The position numbers and the translations under genes are program-made. Below the pieces are notes generated by a model, which searched no databases, was not told the DNA's origin, and worked only from the letters and a program-made list of their open reading frames with translations. From positions 1-47,460 of the forward strand of contig CAJUFH010000018.1 in the NCBI GenBank assembly GCA_910585755.1: a stretch of 47,460 nt of DNA, in the 5' to 3' direction. Shown piece after piece: positions 15,468 through 23,781 of this stretch. Positions within the stretch are counted from its first letter, which is position 1. The number at the start of each line of letters is the position of its first letter. This DNA comes from an uncultured Muribaculaceae bacterium. Lineage in GTDB: Bacteria > Bacteroidota > Bacteroidia > Bacteroidales > Muribaculaceae.

Positions 15468-18400
15468 TTATCTTTTTCGTGTGAAAGGAGCGCGGGCGCG
15501 GTTCATTGTGTCCTCTGCGCGTTCCAAATCGCGTAATACCACGTATGCCTTCAGATTCTTCAGTGCTTTACGAAGTTCCTTTATGGTGGCCGTCAGTTCC
15601 GAATAATCGGGAGCCGGAGCGGCTGAAGTATATCCACCTTCAGCATAACCGGCGGAAGGAGTTCCGACGGGAATACCTTGGCCGAGGAGTTTGTTCCGGC
15701 GTATCGCCTCGATAGTACCCACTGCGTCAACCACACGTGGGTTATCCATTATCGGCTTCGGTACGACATATTCGCCGCGATGAACGACACCCGCCACCTC
15801 GTAGCGGTCTCCGTCGCCCGTATATCCGCCGTCTGAATACCCGGTCAGCACACGTTGGGCGGTTGCCGGTTTGGCGGCCGAGCCTCCGGCGGTATTGCCC
15901 GGCTGCATATTCTTGATTTTGTCGCGCTCCGCCTTTGCCTGAATCACTTGCGCTATGCCGGTAGCGGTCAGAAGGGCGGCGGCAATAGCTCCGCCAATAG
16001 GGCCGAGGTCGGCGAACGCCTTCATAATCGAAACCGCCGTGTCGGCAACGATTTGCGAGATTTTTATGGCAAAATTGACATCGGCATATTTCTTTTGAAT
16101 TTCAAGTTTCTTGTTTTCCTTTTCTTCTTCGAGGGCTGCGGTATCCTCCCCGTTGTTCTTTGCCTGTTGTATCAGGACATCAAATTTCGCGTCGCTCTTG
16201 GCAATTTCCGCGTCCTGAATGGCTGTGAACATGGAGCCGGAAAGGTTTGCATAATAATCGAAATACTTTTTGGCATTATTGACCCCGATTTGCAATTTCT
16301 TACGCTGGTAATCCTTTTCCTTGATAAGCCCCTGACGGTGGTAACTTTCAAGCTGTGCAAGTTCGTGGTCGTATTGCTGCGCCCATGATGTACCTGTTAA
16401 TTCCTGTAACTGGTAAAGTTGTTCGAGATATTGGAAATTAAGCGCGGCGATTCGTTGTTGTTTGTTGGTTTCGAGTGCCACGGCTTCCTCCGTTCCTTCT
16501 CCCACGGCCTGAATCATGGTGTTATATGTCGCCTCAATATTACGTTTCTGAAGGTCGTAGGTGTCGGTGATACCGGCGTAACTGGTGGTATCGGTCATCA
16601 TATCGCGCAGAAGTTCGGCCCACTTCCCCGTGTCGGTGAGCGTCTGCGACTGCATACGCCTAATATCCACCTCCAATTTTCCAAGTATCAGGCGTTTATC
16701 TTCCGCGCCGAGATAATCCGCGTTCTGGACCTTTGTATAATAGTCCTGAAGTTCCTTTAACTGTGAATTGTGAAGCTGCTGTTTCTGCTGGAGCAAATAA
16801 ATATTTGCTTGCCCCTCCGTAACTTCTTCAGACATTACGGCATGGCGCAACCTCTGTTCCTGAGTGTCGTAGAAGGCTTGTTGTGCCGCAAGTCGCTGCT
16901 CGTGTCCGTCGGCTTCCCTCTGGGCTATTGCCTTGTTAATTTCCTGTTGCGCCGCCACAATCTGCTGGCCGATTTGATTCTCACGCGCCTGAATCTTGTC
17001 GAGGGTCTGTGTGTGGGTCGCGTCAGTTTTGGCTTTAAGGGCTTCAAGAGCTTTAATCAGGTCGCCGGAATATCTTATTACTTCTTCATTTTTCTTTATG
17101 ATGATTTCGTATTCCGGGAGGTCTCCCTTCAGCTTGTTTATAGCCAAAAGATTCCGCTGGTGCAAGTCATCAGCGGCGGCGGTGGCTTCATCGAGAGAAT
17201 CCTCCCCGTATGTTCCGGGGGTATGGTGTTTCTTGTTCTTTTTAGAGCCTTTGCCCTTCAGGGTGCGCAGTCGTTCTTGGATTTTCTCTTTGCGGGCCTC
17301 GATAGCCTCAAATTCTTCATCGGTTTGGGGGTCGAGTTTGCGGAGTTCCTTCAGTTCCTTACGGAGTTCCTTAACCTCGTCCACAACCGCATGAGCGGCG
17401 GAGCCTGTACTATTCAGGCCTTGGGTAACGTTGCCGGTGGTAGTAGTGATTGTTTCGTCAGCTGCGGTAAAAACGTCCTCAATATTGATTCCGTTGGCCT
17501 CCATATCGGCTTTGAAATCATTGAGTGCCTTTGTCGTTGTGGAAACGGCGCGATTGGCCGCGTCGAGTTCCATTTTCATATCATTACCCCAAACTTGCTC
17601 TGAACGTTTTACATTGACTTTTTCGCCTTTCTTTATTCGGATTGTGGGTAAGAATGGAATATGTCTACCGTATTCAGAGTAATAAGTCCTGTCATCTTCG
17701 ACAATATCATTTTTATGCGCATCCCACTCTTTCTGTGCCTTGCGCTGGCGCGATTTGGCGGCCTCCTGTTCGTTTATGTATTGTTGGTATTCATCTTTAT
17801 AATAGGCAAGACGCATACGTTGTTCCATAGATGCAATATATTCGTCGAGAGCCTTTTTATTGGCTTTCAACTTTCCGCGTTCTGCATCGAGATGTCCGTT
17901 GTATTCCGGGCAAACCCTATTTATTTCCTGTATGGCCTTCAGACGGCGTTCCTTTGAGGCGTTTTCATTTTCCGCGACCTTGACAAGTTCGAGCAATTTT
18001 GTTTTTTCTGCGGCGAGTTTATTAGTAAACTCCTCACGTTTCCGGGCGTGTTCCTTTGCATTTTCCGCCATCTTTTCCTCGGCCTCGTTAAGTTTCTCGG
18101 TAGCCTCTGCCGCGTCATTGGTGCCGGAACACCATGTATAAAGGGCTGCGCCGAGTGCTGCCAGTGCGCCGATAACTGCCGTCCACGGTGTCGAGGCCAT
18201 TGCAACCTTCAGGGCGTTGAATGATGTTGTGGCCGCCTTGATATTGCCTATCATAGCCTTGAAGCCGGTAGCCAGAAGGAGAATCGCGGCCCTGCAAGCT
18301 GCCATTATTGCAGAACCGGCGCGGAGTGTGGTAAAATAAAGTTTTGTCGCGGTATGTGCGAGGAATACGGCAAGTTTATATGCTGCGAATCCGGCGGCCA

Positions 18401-19883
18401 CGCCTTTAATCAGACCTCCGAATTTGGTAAGCCATTGATAAGCCTCCCCAACCCACTGAACCAAAGAAGTCAGGGCCTTGATTAAATCCTTTATCGGGCC
18501 GTTTGTTCCTTCAGATATTTTCAACACCAGTTCTTGCGCGGCTGACTGAAGTCCGGCCATCGCTCCAGCCACGTTGTCAGACATGGTGGCCGACATATCG
18601 TTGAACTGCTTGTTTACGTCGGTTATTGAATCCCGTAATTCTGTAAGAGAATCCGCCGAGTTCAGGAACGTGGAGAAGGCGGCCACGCTTCGTTTGTCCG
18701 TCAGGTCGAGGGCTTTTGCGAGGTCAATCCCTTCATCATTGAGTTTCTTTAATCCTTTTGCGAGGTCATCGGCATTTTTTACCGGGCCACCGAGGGCTTT
18801 TGCAAGGTCTCCGTTAGCGTCGCAAAGATTAAGAATAATATTACGGGTTGCGGTGGCTGCGCTTGAAGCGTCAAAACCGGCATTTGCAAGCTGTCCGAGT
18901 AATGCCGTGGTATCTTCAATCGACAGACCGAAAGCATTTGCAACCGGGCCGACAGTAGAGAGCGAGGCTTCCAGTTTGGAAAAGTCGAGCGCGGTTTTGG
19001 TAGTGGCTACGGAGAAAGTGGCGAGAACGTCCTCCGTCTCGCTTGCGTCCTTGTTGAATATTCGTAGGGCTGCGCCCGCAAATGCGGAGGCGCGGGCGAG
19101 GTCTGTGTCTACGGCCTTGGCAAACTTCAACACGGCCCCCTCCATTTTTATAATCTGGTCTTGCCCGAATCCGAGTTTTGCCAACTCAATCTGAAGCCCG
19201 GTAACTTCTGCTGCGGTGTATGAGGTTGTTGCGCCCAGTTGCCGGGCTGCTGCTGTCAGTTCCTTTATTCCGGCTCTTGTTGTTCCGAGGATTCCGGCAA
19301 GTTTGGAATTTGCTTTCTCAAATTCCACAATGATATTGAAGGCATTTTTGAAAGACCCTACCACAAGGGCCATAATCGTCATGCCTATTGCGGAAAAGAA
19401 CCCGATAAGGGTTTGCTTCATCTTTGTGAGCGAAAAGAATCCGCCCTGAAGTCCGCGGGCTGAGGCGTTGGCTTTGTCAAGTGCTGCCTGAGTTTTGTTT
19501 ATTTGGTCGCGTAATTCTTTATAACGCTTAGGGTCTGCGGCTTTGGAGGTATTATTAAACTCACGCTGCAAGTCTTTCAACCGCTTGCGGAGTTGGGAAA
19601 CGGTCATTGTAGTAAGGTCAAACCGTTTCGCTACTTCGTCCATTTTACGGCGGTTTTCCGCCATAGCACGGTTATTCTGGTCGATAGACTTACGGAGATT
19701 ATTCCATTCTACCGACCCCTTCTTGCCCTGTGCCTCCAGTTCCGCCATTGCCTTACGGCTGGCGGTCGTTTCCGCTTTGAGGGATTTATTTGCCTTTTCT
19801 AACTTGTGGTATTCCTCTTGCGCCTGTGTCGCGTTGAGAGTGAGAACCCAGTTAATATAATCGGGGGATAACTTCTTAGCCAT
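15468..19883 (-). CDS. Tail tape measure protein (TP901-like)
   Basis: This 1471-residue protein sets tail length and chaperones the tail tip. The N-terminal 150 residues are coiled coil. A TP901-type core lies at about 190-400 (LGATTSYTAAEVTGLQIELA, then FGLSIEDTTALLGQLANAGF). Hydrophobic segments occur at about 160-183 and in a cluster at about 500-600 (for example TPWTAVIGALAALGAALYTW). Long charged coils follow, and a Gly/Ala-rich hydrophobic stretch near 1330-1360. Length implies a long non-contractile tail, probably siphovirus-like; no sheath gene is seen in the window. It is preceded by a promoter-like motif and a start-proximal hairpin (19883-19913). Confidence 0.95.
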   Translation of the reverse strand: MAKKLSPDYINWVLTLNATQAQEEYHKLEKANKSLKAETTASRKAMAELEAQGKKGSVEWNNLRKSIDQNNRAMAENRRKMDEVAKRFDLTTMTVSQLRKRLKDLQREFNNTSKAADPKRYKELRDQINKTQAALDKANASARGLQGGFFSLTKMKQTLIGFFSAIGMTIMALVVGSFKNAFNIIVEFEKANSKLAGILGTTRAGIKELTAAARQLGATTSYTAAEVTGLQIELAKLGFGQDQIIKMEGAVLKFAKAVDTDLARASAFAGAALRIFNKDASETEDVLATFSVATTKTALDFSKLEASLSTVGPVANAFGLSIEDTTALLGQLANAGFDASSAATATRNIILNLCDANGDLAKALGGPVKNADDLAKGLKKLNDEGIDLAKALDLTDKRSVAAFSTFLNSADSLTELRDSITDVNKQFNDMSATMSDNVAGAMAGLQSAAQELVLKISEGTNGPIKDLIKALTSLVQWVGEAYQWLTKFGGLIKGVAAGFAAYKLAVFLAHTATKLYFTTLRAGSAIMAACRAAILLLATGFKAMIGNIKAATTSFNALKVAMASTPWTAVIGALAALGAALYTWCSGTNDAAEATEKLNEAEEKMAENAKEHARKREEFTNKLAAEKTKLLELVKVAENENASKERRLKAIQEINRVCPEYNGHLDAERGKLKANKKALDEYIASMEQRMRLAYYKDEYQQYINEQEAAKSRQRKAQKEWDAHKNDIVEDDRTYYSEYGRHIPFLPTIRIKKGEKVNVKRSEQVWGNDMKMELDAANRAVSTTTKALNDFKADMEANGINIEDVFTAADETITTTTGNVTQGLNSTGSAAHAVVDEVKELRKELKELRKLDPQTDEEFEAIEARKEKIQERLRTLKGKGSKKNKKHHTPGTYGEDSLDEATAAADDLHQRNLLAINKLKGDLPEYEIIIKKNEEVIRYSGDLIKALEALKAKTDATHTQTLDKIQARENQIGQQIVAAQQEINKAIAQREADGHEQRLAAQQAFYDTQEQRLRHAVMSEEVTEGQANIYLLQQKQQLHNSQLKELQDYYTKVQNADYLGAEDKRLILGKLEVDIRRMQSQTLTDTGKWAELLRDMMTDTTSYAGITDTYDLQKRNIEATYNTMIQAVGEGTEEAVALETNKQQRIAALNFQYLEQLYQLQELTGTSWAQQYDHELAQLESYHRQGLIKEKDYQRKKLQIGVNNAKKYFDYYANLSGSMFTAIQDAEIAKSDAKFDVLIQQAKNNGEDTAALEEEKENKKLEIQKKYADVNFAIKISQIVADTAVSIMKAFADLGPIGGAIAAALLTATGIAQVIQAKAERDKIKNMQPGNTAGGSAAKPATAQRVLTGYSDGGYTGDGDRYEVAGVVHRGEYVVPKPIMDNPRVVDAVGTIEAIRRNKLLGQGIPVGTPSAGYAEGGYTSAAPAPDYSELTATIKELRKALKNLKAYVVLRDLERAEDTMNRARAPFTRKR

Positions 19884-19913
19884 TGCGCCAATTTGTTTGT
19901 TGGCGCAAAGGTA
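19883..19913 (-). promoter_or_regulatory. Promoter-like box with hairpin abutting the tape measure start
   Basis: TACCTTTG (19913-19906, minus) fits the -7 consensus TAnnTTTG. The 9-bp arms ttgcgccaa (19883-19891) and ttggcgcaa (19900-19908) form a perfect hairpin whose last paired base is the A of the start codon at 19883. If transcription begins upstream, the start would be partly hidden in the stem, suggesting translational control of the tape measure gene. Confidence 0.45.
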
Positions 19914-19917
19914 TTAA

Positions 19918-19933
19918 GGCACGGAAACGTGCC
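19918..19933 (-). terminator. GC-rich hairpin after the gene at 19942
   Basis: The arms ggcacg and cgtgcc (6 bp) enclose a 4-nt loop. It lies just after the stop of the 79-residue gene and before the tape measure promoter-like box. A T run is missing, so it may slow rather than end transcription. Confidence 0.4.
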
Positions 19934-19941
19934 GAAGGACA

Positions 19942-20181
19942 CTAAATTAACCCTCCGTCGGCATGGTGGCCCACGCCGGAAACCGCTCCATTCGCTTCGT
20001 CAGCGGACGGACGGTCGATAACCGCGCCGGATTCGCGGTAGCATTTCTCAACAAAAGCCCGATTCTCACGATTCCATGTATCGAGGTTTTCGCGCATGAT
20101 TCTTTTCTTCCGGGCTTCAGACATCGCTCCGGCTCTCGCCCAGAGGACGAGCCATTTCCAAAATGTTCTGTGCCGTTTCAT
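19942..20181 (-). CDS. Small basic protein upstream of tape measure
   Basis: This 79-residue protein starts MKRHRTFWKWLVLWARAGAM and is rich in Arg, Lys and Trp in its first half. The middle is helical (RKKRIMRENLDTWNRENRAF). The start overlaps the stop of the ribbon-helix-helix gene by 4 bases, so the two are translationally coupled. Its place just before the tape measure gene is where tail assembly chaperones normally sit, but the sequence is too short and unlike them to say so. No family recognised. Confidence 0.65.
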   Translation of the reverse strand: MKRHRTFWKWLVLWARAGAMSEARKKRIMRENLDTWNRENRAFVEKCYRESGAVIDRPSADEANGAVSGVGHHADGGLI

Positions 20182-20369
20182 CGTTCAAGCCCTTTCGTTA
20201 ATAATTCCGTTACCAGTTGGGAGGTTGATATTTTCCGGCGGTCTGCCTCGTCGCGTATGAGATCTAAAAGCCACGTCGGAAGATTAACGGAGAATTTGAC
20301 TCTTGCCACTCCGTCAATCGGTTTCCTTCCGGCTCCTTTGCGCGAGCCTCCGCTTCCGTATCCTCCCAT
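20178..20369 (-). CDS. Ribbon-helix-helix DNA-binding protein
   Basis: This 63-residue protein has a Gly-rich N-terminus (GGYGSGGSRKGAGRKPIDG) followed by a beta strand (VKFSVNLP) and two helices (WLLDLIRDEADRR, TSQLVTELLTKGL), the RHH fold of Arc/CopG-type repressors. The upstream region has a TATCTTTG promoter box and an 8-bp inverted repeat at 20439-20458, so autoregulation is plausible. It is unusual to find a repressor inside the tail gene cluster. It is coupled to the gene at 19942, which might be its partner, though no toxin motif is visible there. Confidence 0.8.
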   Translation of the reverse strand: MGGYGSGGSRKGAGRKPIDGVARVKFSVNLPTWLLDLIRDEADRRKISTSQLVTELLTKGLER

Positions 20370-20389
20370 AATAGTAATGTTTTGATATA

Positions 20390-20458
20390 CAAAGATAACA
20401 CTTATTTTTGAATAATGCGGAATAATTCAAAAGAAATAAATATGTTCTACAACATATT
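20390..20458 (-). promoter_or_regulatory. Promoter and operator-like repeats of the RHH gene
   Basis: TATCTTTG (20397-20390, minus) fits the -7 consensus and lies 21 bp before the start codon. Upstream are the direct repeats gaataat (20410-20416 and 20420-20426) and the perfect inverted repeat aatatgtt-ctac-aacatatt (20439-20458). These are candidate sites for the RHH protein. Confidence 0.5.
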
Positions 20459-20489
20459 ATCGCCCGAAACCGTAAGGCTCCGGGCGATA
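20458..20489 (-). terminator. Hairpin downstream of the holin-like gene
   Basis: The arms tatcgcccg (20458-20466) and cgggcgata (20481-20489) pair perfectly over 9 bp. It follows the stop of the gene at 20512. There is no clear T run on the minus strand, but the next bases are AT-rich, so partial termination is likely. Confidence 0.5.
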
Positions 20490-20511
20490 TGCAACGGCGG
20501 AAGTATGTGGG

Positions 20512-20745
20512 TTATTCCGGCGTGTCAGTCTTTTCTTTCCGCAATTCGATTTGCGCTTTAATCTGTCCGGCGACGGTTATAACGAATGTGAGGAAAGCGG
20601 CCCAGATAAATTCAACTCCGAGGGCGGCGAGAATGGTTACCAGTGCGCCGTGGATTTTCCATAAGGCGAACCCCGTATATAATCCGGGAAGGAGAACGGA
20701 AAAAAGTCGCAGAATCACTCCGATGATGTTTTTTAACTTTTTCAT
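20512..20745 (-). CDS. Small membrane protein, holin candidate
   Basis: This 77-residue protein has two hydrophobic segments (about 8-28, IGVILRLFSVLLPGLYTGFA; about 35-62, ALVTILAALGVEFIWAAF onward) and a charged C-terminal tail (KAQIELRKEKTDTPE). Length and topology fit a class II holin. It lies in the same transcript as the GH24 lysozyme (21611), with two tail completion genes in between. Another two-helix protein at 28188 is an alternative holin. The assignment is by topology and neighbourhood only. Confidence 0.65.
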   Translation of the reverse strand: MKKLKNIIGVILRLFSVLLPGLYTGFALWKIHGALVTILAALGVEFIWAAFLTFVITVAGQIKAQIELRKEKTDTPE

Positions 20746-20752
20746 ATCGAAT

Positions 20753-21175
20753 TTATTTTGATTGATTGTTTATTTGCTTCAGTAGTTCCGGGAAATGCTT
20801 TTCGAGCCATTCGCGGTATTCATATTTTACGTTCTGAATGGTTTCCGTGTATAATATTCCCCAGATTTGGCGGTTATAGATTTGGTAATTACCGTGTCGC
20901 TTCATATCGAGAAATCGGATATACGTCGGCAGCGTCGTTTCTGTTCTGACACCGCTCCCGTCCGGCGAAATGCGATAACGCGGATTCGTCAAAGCTGCCA
21001 TAAGTACACCGCTCCGGCCTTTAACAGTCGCACCGCTCCGCTGCTCCCGCACCCGGTCGTGTCCCTTTTGGTATATTCGAGACGTTGCGATAAGGCGTTG
21101 AGCCTCCAGAATGTCGCGGATTCCTTTCTCAAGCTGCTGCTTGAAATATTGAACTTTGATACCTTCCGTTTCCAT
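20753..21175 (-). CDS. Tail completion-like protein
   Basis: This 140-residue protein begins METEGIKVQYFKQQLEKGIR with a long N-terminal helix, followed by a middle region rich in basic residues (RVREQRSGATVKGRSGVLMA) and a C-terminal part with aromatic residues (YIRFLDMKRHGNYQIYNRQI). Size, basic nature and position between a head-tail gene (21180) and the tape measure suggest a head-tail joining or tail completion role, as for virion morphogenesis proteins. No specific family recognised. It starts 4 bp after the stop of the gene at 21180. Confidence 0.65.
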   Translation of the reverse strand: METEGIKVQYFKQQLEKGIRDILEAQRLIATSRIYQKGHDRVREQRSGATVKGRSGVLMAALTNPRYRISPDGSGVRTETTLPTYIRFLDMKRHGNYQIYNRQIWGILYTETIQNVKYEYREWLEKHFPELLKQINNQSK

Positions 21176-21179
21176 TTCA

Positions 21180-21614
21180 TCAAGTAATTATCTTGAATCC
21201 GACAGACCAACCGGCAAACCCGGCAAAAAACTGTGTTTCCGGGAGCGTGTTCAGCGTTGACACGTCGAACCGCATAAGGGAACACCCGGATGCGAGGTCG
21301 TCAAGCATACGCGACTTTAATTTTTCGGTTACGACTTGCGACGATTCGAGAACGTTCCATGCGTCCCGGCGTTGAGGGTCGTACTTCTCCATGACGAATA
21401 CGACACACTCGTTTCCTTCCTTGAAACAGTCTATGTTCTTGCCTTCGCTTTCTGCTGCCGGTGGTAACACAAACAGAGTAACCGAACCGGTTTTAAGTGT
21501 GGCTATTCGTTTTGCCATAGCCTCGTCAACAGTTACGGGAAGAACCCCGGTAATAAGTGGAATACGTTTTGCGAGGCATTCCCAATATTCCTTATATGCG
21601 GTAAGATTTATCAT
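21180..21614 (-). CDS. Tail terminator-like phage protein
   Basis: This 144-residue alpha/beta protein starts MINLTAYKEYWECLAKRIPL; its 3' end is followed by the completion-like gene. It has strand-helix alternation (GSVTLFVLPP, ECVVFVMEKYD, a helix around SSQVVTEKLKSRMLDDL, and a final strand FAGWSVGFKIIT), a layout seen in tail terminator proteins. It overlaps the lysozyme stop by 4 bases. The role is inferred from size and place. Confidence 0.6.
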   Translation of the reverse strand: MINLTAYKEYWECLAKRIPLITGVLPVTVDEAMAKRIATLKTGSVTLFVLPPAAESEGKNIDCFKEGNECVVFVMEKYDPQRRDAWNVLESSQVVTEKLKSRMLDDLASGCSLMRFDVSTLNTLPETQFFAGFAGWSVGFKIIT

Positions 21615-22051
21615 ATCTGCCCGAAATAGTGATTAGCCTCTGCGGTGCGACGTTTTACAAGTCCGGGGAGAACCTTTCCACCTCCGCGTACCCATTTGGC
21701 AAATTCTGCGCGGATTGTGGGGTCGGTGGGGGCTGCCATGACCTTATTGAAAAGCGTCGATTTCTGGAATGCTCCGATGCCGATATTATAGGCCAGCGAA
21801 ACAAGTGCGTCGAACTGGTTGTTATTGATTCTCGCGCCACGGAGTTTGGCTGCCACATCGTCGGCGAACTTCTTAATATCCGCCTCGAAAAGCGCGTCAG
21901 CCTCGGCCTGTGTGATACGTTTTCCGAGTGTAACATCTGGTCCTGTATGTCCGTAGCCGATTGTCAGAACTCCGGCGGGGCAGCGGTAGGCGGTCAGGCG
22001 ACAGCCTTCCCAAGCCTTGATTTTTGATTTGATAGACTGTGAAAGTTCCAT
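21611..22051 (-). CDS. Phage lysozyme (glycoside hydrolase 24)
   Basis: This 146-residue endolysin cleaves peptidoglycan at the end of infection. Glu15 in IKAWEGCRLTAY is the catalytic acid, followed by the GH24 motif LTIGYGHTG (about 30-38) and the later FDALVSLAYNIG helix. Length is typical of T4-like/P22-like lysozymes. No signal peptide or membrane anchor is visible, so release by a holin is needed. It sits inside the tail gene cluster rather than in a separate lysis block. Family call is firm. Confidence 0.95.
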   Translation of the reverse strand: MELSQSIKSKIKAWEGCRLTAYRCPAGVLTIGYGHTGPDVTLGKRITQAEADALFEADIKKFADDVAAKLRGARINNNQFDALVSLAYNIGIGAFQKSTLFNKVMAAPTDPTIRAEFAKWVRGGGKVLPGLVKRRTAEANHYFGQI

Positions 22052-22057
22052 AATGAT

Positions 22058-22846
22058 TTATTTTTGTGAGTTGTTTTTGTCGTGGATATACTCGAATTTA
22101 CATTTGTAGAGATATAGCAACACCTCCCAAAAGTCGGTGGCCTCCACTTCCTTGACAGTTCCAAACAGTCCGCCGGTGGCTACCTCGAAAGTGATACCGG
22201 CCCACCCGGTCTTGTCATCAGGACGGGAACCGCCGGAACTGCGGAAAATTATGCGTAGGTCAATTTTCTTGCCGTTAATGTCAATAGGGCCGGACTGTAT
22301 CGCGCTCCATACCGATGAAAACAGTGTCGGGGCATGGAAAGCGATAAGGTCAGGCACGGAGGATTCTCCCGGTATATGGTAAAGAACACGGGCTATATCG
22401 GCATAACCTTCCGCCACACCTTCGGCATCCGCCTCTGCCAGACTTTCAAAGATAGTAAGGCATTGCACGAACTCTCCGAATGTGATACCGTCGAGCCAGT
22501 CGGCCGGGCCTTTGAATCCCTTGTACTCCGGGAGTAGGTTAACAGTAGTGGCAAAATCGAGGCTCTGACGCTCCACGCCGTTGACGGTCTGTGTCCTGAA
22601 AAATCCGTCAATAACTTTCCGCTGTCGCTCCAGTTCCGCGATGTGTTCCGGCTTCAGTATCGTGTAATCCACTTTTTTCAGACCAATCAGGTAGGAGAAC
22701 CAGCGCACACGGAAATAATCAAGGTCGATAACCCCGCCTCCCAGAGCGAAAGCGAGGAAACAATAATATTCATATTGCGCCGGAGTAAGTTCCCCGACAC
22801 AAACGGGAATATCGACGGAGCGGCCGCGTGTTGTGATTGTTTCCAT
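22058..22846 (-). CDS. Phage structural/assembly protein, unknown
   Basis: This 262-residue protein starts METITTRGRSVDIPVCVGEL, then LTPAQYEYYCFLAFALGGG, and a middle helix-rich part (TFGEFVQCLTIFESLAEADA). The C-terminal region has FEVATGGLFGTVKEVEATDF. The WLDGITFGEF segment and overall layout recall tail assembly chaperone or adaptor proteins of Bacteroidetes phages. Its start overlaps the stop of the gene at 22846 by one base, and it ends 6 bp before the lysozyme. No family assigned. Confidence 0.65.
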   Translation of the reverse strand: METITTRGRSVDIPVCVGELTPAQYEYYCFLAFALGGGVIDLDYFRVRWFSYLIGLKKVDYTILKPEHIAELERQRKVIDGFFRTQTVNGVERQSLDFATTVNLLPEYKGFKGPADWLDGITFGEFVQCLTIFESLAEADAEGVAEGYADIARVLYHIPGESSVPDLIAFHAPTLFSSVWSAIQSGPIDINGKKIDLRIIFRSSGGSRPDDKTGWAGITFEVATGGLFGTVKEVEATDFWEVLLYLYKCKFEYIHDKNNSQK

Positions 22847-23781
22847 TAGAACGACATCCCTTTACTGTGAACTATCGGGCCGCCGACATACGGCACTGTT
22901 TCCATTCCCTCGGCATTGTAATCCGCCACGAGTTGCTGAAGCCGGTCTATGCACCTTTGAGCGTCAGAACCCAGCGAGGCGGCCACGGCTGCACGGGCTG
23001 ACTGTTCCGCTTTAAGCCGGGATTTCACCGGTTGCGACTGTTGCACTTGAACCACACCCTCCGGGATAACCTCGACGGGCAGACGTTCCACCGCCTTCTG
23101 CATAGTGAGCAATACCACTGCACGGGCGGCGGTATCGCCGAACAATTCGTTTTCCTTCCCGCTTCCGTTAAGTATCAGCCCCAGAACCTTATCGCCGAGA
23201 ACCGGCGCGATCTGCGCTTGCTGAACTTCTCGCATAATCGGAAGGAGCGTAACAAAAAGCCTGTGAGAGCCTATGTTATAATATTCGTCGAACTGCTCTT
23301 TTGTACGAATCAGGCATTTGTTCCGTAGCCTGTATTTGTGCGAGCTAATCCAAAATGTAAATTTGAACTGTTCGAGGGATTCCACAAGCGCGTCCGTCGC
23401 CTCGTAAGCAAGACGCAAAATGTTTTCTTCGTCCTTGAACTCCTGTAATGCGGTAAGCCCCTTTTCATTATCTCCTAGACGACGGGAGCGGCCGGCGGTG
23501 TCATGCTGCGCGTCGAGTGTCGGGATTATCTTCAGCCAAGTAAAGAAGGCGACCGCCTGTTGCAGATACTTCAACGCTGTGCCTTTCTCAAAATCAGACT
23601 CCCCGCTCTCGTAGAACTCCGCGAGGGCTTCCACCGGCTCACGTCCGACAATGGCCGCCACGTCGCGGATTCCAAACGGCAGCACCGGCTCCCACTTGTC
23701 GAAAGTAATGTCATTGGAAATCATTCCGACAGCGGCAACAATTTCCGCACTGCCGTTACCGTCTCTGTCAAACAGTTTCAT
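22846..23781 (-). CDS. Phage structural protein, possibly head-tail connector
   Basis: This 311-residue, mainly helical protein begins MKLFDRDGNGSAEIVAAVGM and carries alternating helices (ALKYLQQAVAFFTWLKIIP, NILRLAYEATDALVESLEQF). It resembles proteins of unknown function coded after the portal in Bacteroidetes prophages (DUF6712-like from memory). The start overlaps the PLD-like gene by 14 bases. The C-terminus is Gln/Ala rich (VQVQQSQPVKSRLKAEQSAR). A connector role is inferred from its place between portal and tail genes. Confidence 0.65.
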   Translation of the reverse strand: MKLFDRDGNGSAEIVAAVGMISNDITFDKWEPVLPFGIRDVAAIVGREPVEALAEFYESGESDFEKGTALKYLQQAVAFFTWLKIIPTLDAQHDTAGRSRRLGDNEKGLTALQEFKDEENILRLAYEATDALVESLEQFKFTFWISSHKYRLRNKCLIRTKEQFDEYYNIGSHRLFVTLLPIMREVQQAQIAPVLGDKVLGLILNGSGKENELFGDTAARAVVLLTMQKAVERLPVEVIPEGVVQVQQSQPVKSRLKAEQSARAAVAASLGSDAQRCIDRLQQLVADYNAEGMETVPYVGGPIVHSKGMSF

